Assembly (NCBI GenBank): GCA_030612305.1
Contig: JAUWOG010000070.1
Span: forward strand, 1-8,586
Reading direction: 5' to 3'
From: Armatimonadota bacterium
Lineage (GTDB): Bacteria; Armatimonadota; Zipacnadia; Zipacnadales; UBA11051
Length of the DNA: 8,586 nucleotides
The notes beneath the pieces are model-generated. The model was not told the DNA's origin. It did no database searches and worked only from the letters and a program-made list of their open reading frames with translations. The translations under genes and the position numbers were made by a program. This document shows positions 4,614 to 8,586 of the stretch, piece after piece (positions within the stretch are counted from its first letter, which is position 1; each line of letters starts with the position of its first letter).

Positions 4614-7061
4614 TTGGCGCAGGGCCCGGCGCTTCTCGGCGGCATGGTAAGCGGCAAGCGCGGCACACTGCGGGTGGACACGCTTCCAGGCTACTACCTG
4701 GCGACAGTGCGTTTTGGTGCCGAGCAGCCGGTCGGCCCGTTCTCGCTGGCCGCCAACGGGAAAGCTGTCGGCACTGACCTCCATGCCGAAGCCGGAAAGG
4801 TGGGGTCTGTCACCTGGCCGATACGTCTGCGCGACGGCAGACTGGAGCTTACATTCGAGGCCGAGGACGCTTTCGGCATGAGCACGCTGATACTGCAGCG
4901 CTTTCTGACTGAATATGAGGATTACGCATTCGATCGGGGCATGTGGCTTGTTGACGACATCCCCACGCCGGACAAGGAAGTTGACCCGGGCAAGCCCGGC
5001 CCTCCGCCACAGCAGATAGCAACCAGCAGGCCGGACGACTGGCGCTGGAGCATGTCCATGGCCAGCTTTGCCGCCAGTAACAGCGGTAGCTGCAATGAGC
5101 TGAACACCTATCCGCAGATCGAGCGGCGGATGCGCGAAGTCGTGGACATGGGCTTCAATACGGTGATCTGCAACGGGCTGCACTTCCGCCTCAACCACAT
5201 AGACAAATGGCCGATGATCGAGCGCAACATGAAGATGATCTGCGAGGTTGCGCACCGCTATGGCGTGCGGGTCATCGAACATAACGATGTTCCGCTGATG
5301 CTGGCGGCGGGGACCGGCTACAACGTGATGGTCGAGCACGCGGACTGGCTGCAGCGGGATATCAAGACAGGCAAAGTGGCGGCGATGTTCTGTCCGGCCA
5401 ACCCCGATTTCAAGAAGTGGTATTACGACTGGTTCCGGCAATATGCGAAAAACACCGGAATAGACGGCGCAATGCTCGATGAGGTGACATTCTACTATAA
5501 GAACTCGTGCGGCTGCAGCCATTGCCGAGAGCAGTTCACCGAGGAAACCGGCTACGTGCTGCCCTACACGGACGATGGCACGGCATTCCATAACCGCGAC
5601 AGCAAGGTGTGGATCGCGTGGGAGAAATGGCGGATCGGCAAATGTGCCGAATTCTTCAAGGGCATTCGTGAGATATTCGATGAGTTCAATCCGCAGGGCA
5701 GTATCCTGACATATACCACCCATTACGGGTTCATTTCCAGGCGGGCCGCGCAGGACCTGGGCCACGATTTAGTTGCCCAGGGGCGCTACTGTGACTTCCT
5801 TGGCACCGAGATAATGAGCCGCAATGTGTTCGACTGCTACCGGCCCGTGTATGCGTACCGCAAGGCAAAGGCCGCGTTGAGCAATCATTCGGGCCGGCCG
5901 ATCTACGGGCTGGTCTATCATCTCAATCGGCCCGAGTTCGCCTATTTCGGATGGGCGCTGTTGCAGATGAACCGGCAGTTGCCGTGGATGGCCTCCATCG
6001 AGGGCTACGACATGAAGCCATTCATCTTCTGGAAGGATAAGATGGACGGCAAGAGCGCGCGGCCACTGAGCGAAATCGCCCTCCTTTTCTCCCGGCAGTC
6101 GTGCTTACGCAACCGCAATACGAGTCACGGCTCTGACCTCATAGGTTGTTCGGAGATGCTCAGCGACGCCCGCATTCAGCACGACCTCATCCTCGACGAG
6201 GAGCTGCGGTCCGATATTCTGAGCCAGTACAAGCTGCTGATTCTGGCATCAACAGAGTGTCTCAGCGCGCAGCAGTTGGTCGCGGTGCGGGAGTTCGTCA
6301 ACTCCGGCGGCAGTCTGATTCTTACTGCGCGCTCGTCAGTTTGCGACGAAGACGGCTTCCAGCAGGACAATTTCCAGCTTGCAGAGCTCATCGGCGTTGA
6401 CCTCGTAGAGGAGGGGAAATGGACGCCCAAACCGTGCCGGCTGCAAGTGCGCGGGCAGGAGCCATTCGAGATAAAGCTGGGAGCGCTCCGCGTCACGCCG
6501 CGCCCGGGCACCGAGGTACTGGCTAGTGTCGTGGACGCCGCCGGCAAGCCGATCTGCCCGGCGGTTGTCGCACACAAGGTCGGGGATGCGAGGTGCATCT
6601 ATATCGCGCCACAACTCGGATGCGTGAACTACGAACCGGAGAGCACCATTGACAGAGAATACACCTTTGCCCCGAATGAGCCCGCGCATGAGATGCTCCT
6701 GTGGGCAATCCGCAACGCAATGGGCCAAGACCTCCAGGTGCAGGCTGTCGCGGTGCCGGAGAAGGTGTTGATGGCCACGTATCGAGTCCCTGACGGCTAT
6801 GCCGTACACCTGCTCAACGCCACCGGGGTGAAGCTCAAGGCCGGGGACATAATCCCCTGGGAAAAAGAGGGCGAGGCATTCCCGAAGCTGGCTGAAGATA
6901 TCGTGTTCGATCTGCGGGTGCCAGCGCTTTCGCAGGCGCGGGTGGTCTCGCCGGACTATGAAGGCGAGCGCCAGGCCAATGTCGAGCGGCACGGGGAGTA
7001 CTTCCGCGTGACCGTCCCGTCAGATGCGCTGCAGGCTTACTCAGTGGTCTATCTGAAGTGA
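4614..7061 (+). CDS. GHL6/GH42-like multidomain glycoside hydrolase
   Basis: The 815 residues fall into five parts. First is a malectin/CBM-like sandwich (about 15-110: LRVDTLPGYYLATVRFGA, FSLAANGKAV, LRDGRLELTF). A Pro-rich linker follows (about 117-140). Next is a TIM barrel (about 141-480) with MGFNTVICNGLHFR, YGVRVIEHNDVPL and IDGAMLDEV, whose Asp289/Glu290 are candidate active-site acids. Beside them is a CGCSHC cluster (Cys299, Cys301, Cys304). A GATase-like domain of the GH42 trimerisation type (about 485-600: YKLLILASTECLS, EFVNSGGSLILTAR) and a C-terminal beta domain complete it. The order matches GH42-like and GHL6-like enzymes of glycoside cleavage; the substrate is unknown. The start is doubtful: TTG 4614 and ATG 4644 both lack a good ribosome site, and there is no signal peptide. 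I infer that it is the 3' part of the gene beginning at 3702, in the same frame; if translated separately it would stay in the cytoplasm. Confidence 0.85.
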   Translation: MAQGPALLGGMVSGKRGTLRVDTLPGYYLATVRFGAEQPVGPFSLAANGKAVGTDLHAEAGKVGSVTWPIRLRDGRLELTFEAEDAFGMSTLILQRFLTEYEDYAFDRGMWLVDDIPTPDKEVDPGKPGPPPQQIATSRPDDWRWSMSMASFAASNSGSCNELNTYPQIERRMREVVDMGFNTVICNGLHFRLNHIDKWPMIERNMKMICEVAHRYGVRVIEHNDVPLMLAAGTGYNVMVEHADWLQRDIKTGKVAAMFCPANPDFKKWYYDWFRQYAKNTGIDGAMLDEVTFYYKNSCGCSHCREQFTEETGYVLPYTDDGTAFHNRDSKVWIAWEKWRIGKCAEFFKGIREIFDEFNPQGSILTYTTHYGFISRRAAQDLGHDLVAQGRYCDFLGTEIMSRNVFDCYRPVYAYRKAKAALSNHSGRPIYGLVYHLNRPEFAYFGWALLQMNRQLPWMASIEGYDMKPFIFWKDKMDGKSARPLSEIALLFSRQSCLRNRNTSHGSDLIGCSEMLSDARIQHDLILDEELRSDILSQYKLLILASTECLSAQQLVAVREFVNSGGSLILTARSSVCDEDGFQQDNFQLAELIGVDLVEEGKWTPKPCRLQVRGQEPFEIKLGALRVTPRPGTEVLASVVDAAGKPICPAVVAHKVGDARCIYIAPQLGCVNYEPESTIDREYTFAPNEPAHEMLLWAIRNAMGQDLQVQAVAVPEKVLMATYRVPDGYAVHLLNATGVKLKAGDIIPWEKEGEAFPKLAEDIVFDLRVPALSQARVVSPDYEGERQANVERHGEYFRVTVPSDALQAYSVVYLK

Positions 7062-7076
7062 ACAGCATGTCCCATG

Positions 7077-7100
7077 GGCGAGAAGACCGTCTCGCAACGC
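7077..7100 (+). promoter_or_regulatory. Conserved 24-base element, copy 2
   Basis: The element starts GGCGAGAAGA and ends TCGCAACGC, 21/24 identical to 3659-3682. Here the shared fold is a perfect 6-bp stem, GCGAGA (7078-7083) with TCTCGC (7090-7095), around the loop AGACCG. It lies 16 bases after the hydrolase stop codon and 78 bases before the first ATG of the next secreted gene. The rest of the 117-base gap (7062-7178) has only a 5-bp stem CGGGC/GCCCG (7146-7161) and no clear promoter. Confidence 0.5.
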
Positions 7101-7178
7101 GTTCCGAAGGGTAATCTGCGACGGCGGCGAAATGGACATCATCACCGGGCAAGATAGCCCGTCACAACAGCGGAGGCG

Positions 7179-8586
7179 ATGATGATGCGCGCAGTGGCTT
7201 TCATAGTCTGTTGTCTGACGCTCGTAAGTCTGGCCGTTGCCGAGGACCTCGTCACCAACGGCAGCTTCGAGGACCCCGCCGATGGCCCGGCGACCGCTTT
7301 CACCAACTGGCGGCGCTGGCAGTCCACGCCCGATACCGCCTATCGCGTCCAGGACAAGACCATGGACGGCAAGTGGGCGCTGTTCATAAAGATGAACATG
7401 GCGCGTGGCGCACAGGTCGTGCAGGGGAAGCTGAAAGACTACCAGCCCGGCCAGCTCTATGAGATCGTCTTCCAGGCCCTCTCCGCAGAGCCTTATGACT
7501 CGTTCATCGTTGATATCCTGGACCGGGACGCAAGCATGATCGGCAAGGCCCCGATTGTCTCGAAGGCATATACGAACACGGCCTGGACGCAGGTTTCGTT
7601 GCGGTTCAATGCGCCCAAGAAGGCCGGCCATCCGCTGTACATTCGCTTCCAGCCGCGCGGGCCGAAGATGGACTCAGGCGTCTATGTGGATGATGTCCAT
7701 GTCTTCTCCGTGTCCGAGGTCGCCGTCAAGTTCACCGAGGTCTATCAGACCGTCGAGCTGGACACCTTCAATGCCATCACCGAAATGACGTTTGACCTGG
7801 ACACGGAACTCGAGGCCGCCAGATGGCGCCTTCAGGATATGAAGACAGACAAGGCCGCCGCCGCCGACAAGCTGGTGCCGCTACAGAAGCAGGCTGACGA
7901 CCTGAGCGGAGACTTGCACGCCGCCATTGAGGGTGTGGAGGCGTTGCGTGCGGAGAATCTGTTCCCGGGCATCGTGCTGTCAGCACTGCCGGATGATGAG
8001 ATCGCGGCCAGGACAAAGCATCTGGAGAAGCTGGTCGCCGATGTCGAGGTGGGGATTGAGACGACGCGCGCCGAGCTCGGGCCGAAGATAGCAGGCCTGC
8101 GCGAGCAGATTGATGGAGCCGCTCCCGGCTGGCAGCCGCCGGCCCGGCGCACCGCCACCTACAGTCCCGGGATGCTGAGTGACCGCTTCCATCGCATCAT
8201 CTCATATCACGGGTACATGCCCGCAAGCGAGTACCTGTGGCGTTCGATGTGGGAGCTGCAACCGACCGCGATTCAGGGCTACCAGCAGCGCGACCATCGC
8301 AAGGAGAATCGCGCCGAGTTCCTGCGTCTCAATACGCCGCGCACCATGCCATACATCGAGCAGATGCGCGGAGCCGGGTGGCTTTTTGACCTCGCCGAGA
8401 CGAAAGCGTGGATAGACGCCGTGTTCGACGAGATCGGCGATGACCCCGCTTTCAGCGGCTTCGAGTTCGATGAGCCGGGGATTAGCGACAAGCACGATTG
8501 CACACCGGAGGGCTATGCCGAGTTCCGCAACTGGCTGGCGCCCAGGTATGGCAAAGAGATCGCGGGCTTCCCCATCGCCGATGCCC
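7179..8586 (+). CDS. Secreted CBM4/9-like, coiled-coil and TIM-barrel protein, 3'-truncated
   Basis: The frame stays open from 7179 to the window end, giving 469 residues plus one base. Three tandem ATGs (7179, 7182, 7185) follow GGAGG at 7172-7176; spacing favours the second or third. A Sec signal peptide ends at about Ala21 (VSLAVA before EDL). The mature protein opens LVTNGSFEDP and its first domain ends with VYVDDVHVF at about residue 178, the characteristic frame of a CBM4/9-type carbohydrate-binding domain. Residues 205-312 are charged, Ala/Leu/Glu-rich heptad-like helices (LEAARWRLQDMK, KLVPLQKQADDL, RTKHLEKLVADVE) with a break at NLFPG. From about 345 a glycoside-hydrolase-like barrel begins (RIISYHGYMP), reaching GFEFDEPG with Asp431 and Glu432 as candidate catalytic acids. 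It follows the large hydrolase by 117 bases and shares its upstream 24-base element. It is most likely an extracellular, perhaps oligomeric, hydrolase; its substrate is unknown. Confidence 0.85.
   Translation, partial: MMMRAVAFIVCCLTLVSLAVAEDLVTNGSFEDPADGPATAFTNWRRWQSTPDTAYRVQDKTMDGKWALFIKMNMARGAQVVQGKLKDYQPGQLYEIVFQALSAEPYDSFIVDILDRDASMIGKAPIVSKAYTNTAWTQVSLRFNAPKKAGHPLYIRFQPRGPKMDSGVYVDDVHVFSVSEVAVKFTEVYQTVELDTFNAITEMTFDLDTELEAARWRLQDMKTDKAAAADKLVPLQKQADDLSGDLHAAIEGVEALRAENLFPGIVLSALPDDEIAARTKHLEKLVADVEVGIETTRAELGPKIAGLREQIDGAAPGWQPPARRTATYSPGMLSDRFHRIISYHGYMPASEYLWRSMWELQPTAIQGYQQRDHRKENRAEFLRLNTPRTMPYIEQMRGAGWLFDLAETKAWIDAVFDEIGDDPAFSGFEFDEPGISDKHDCTPEGYAEFRNWLAPRYGKEIAGFPIADA

Noticed and set aside
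4581..5765. A 394-residue open frame on the - strand opposite the large hydrolase.
   Set aside because: It is antisense to a frame with clear domain motifs, has no recognisable motifs and is His/Arg/Val-rich, as expected of a shadow in GC-rich DNA.

Overview
The window is GC-rich bacterial DNA (about 60% G+C by eye). It has densely packed genes, Shine-Dalgarno-type ribosome sites, ATG/GTG/TTG starts, a type II lipobox and Sec signal peptides. Three long, divergent TIM-barrel hydrolase-like proteins lie in 8.6 kb, at least two of them in genes with signal peptides. That content suits a heterotrophic, polysaccharide-degrading lineage such as Armatimonadota, Planctomycetota or a related uncultured phylum. 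The sequence alone does not settle the taxon. No tRNA, rRNA, CRISPR array, insertion sequence or phage gene was seen.

Layout. Positions 1-1275 (+) are the 3' part of a TIM-barrel, glycoside-hydrolase-like protein with a C-terminal beta-sandwich; its start lies outside the window. A class I SAM methyltransferase (1318-2085, +) and a small NTF2-like lipoprotein (2092-2511, +) follow, separated by only 6 bases. The intergenic stretch 2512-2730 holds two back-to-back perfect hairpins and T-tracts where this group converges with the next gene. A short-chain dehydrogenase/reductase of PtmA-like type (2731-3537, -) is transcribed divergently from a secreted hydrolase region on the + strand.

Hydrolase region. 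A secreted beta-rich protein (3702-4574) is followed, in the same reading frame, by an 815-residue protein (4614-7061). The second protein has a carbohydrate-binding-like N-terminus, a GHL6/GH42-like TIM barrel, a GATase-like trimerisation domain and a C-terminal domain, but no signal peptide. The two look like halves of one secreted enzyme of about 1,119 codons interrupted by a TAG at 4572. The last gene (7179 to beyond the window end) encodes a secreted protein with a CBM4/9-like domain, a long coiled coil and the start of another TIM barrel.

Most notable: (1) the in-frame amber that divides the large glycosidase; (2) a 24-base sequence, 21/24 identical, that occurs upstream of both secreted hydrolase genes (3659-3682 and 7077-7100) and can fold into a common hairpin, a candidate shared operator or leader element; (3) the tandem hairpins at 2589-2628. 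I infer a carbohydrate-utilisation locus that may be under common control. The substrate cannot be deduced.
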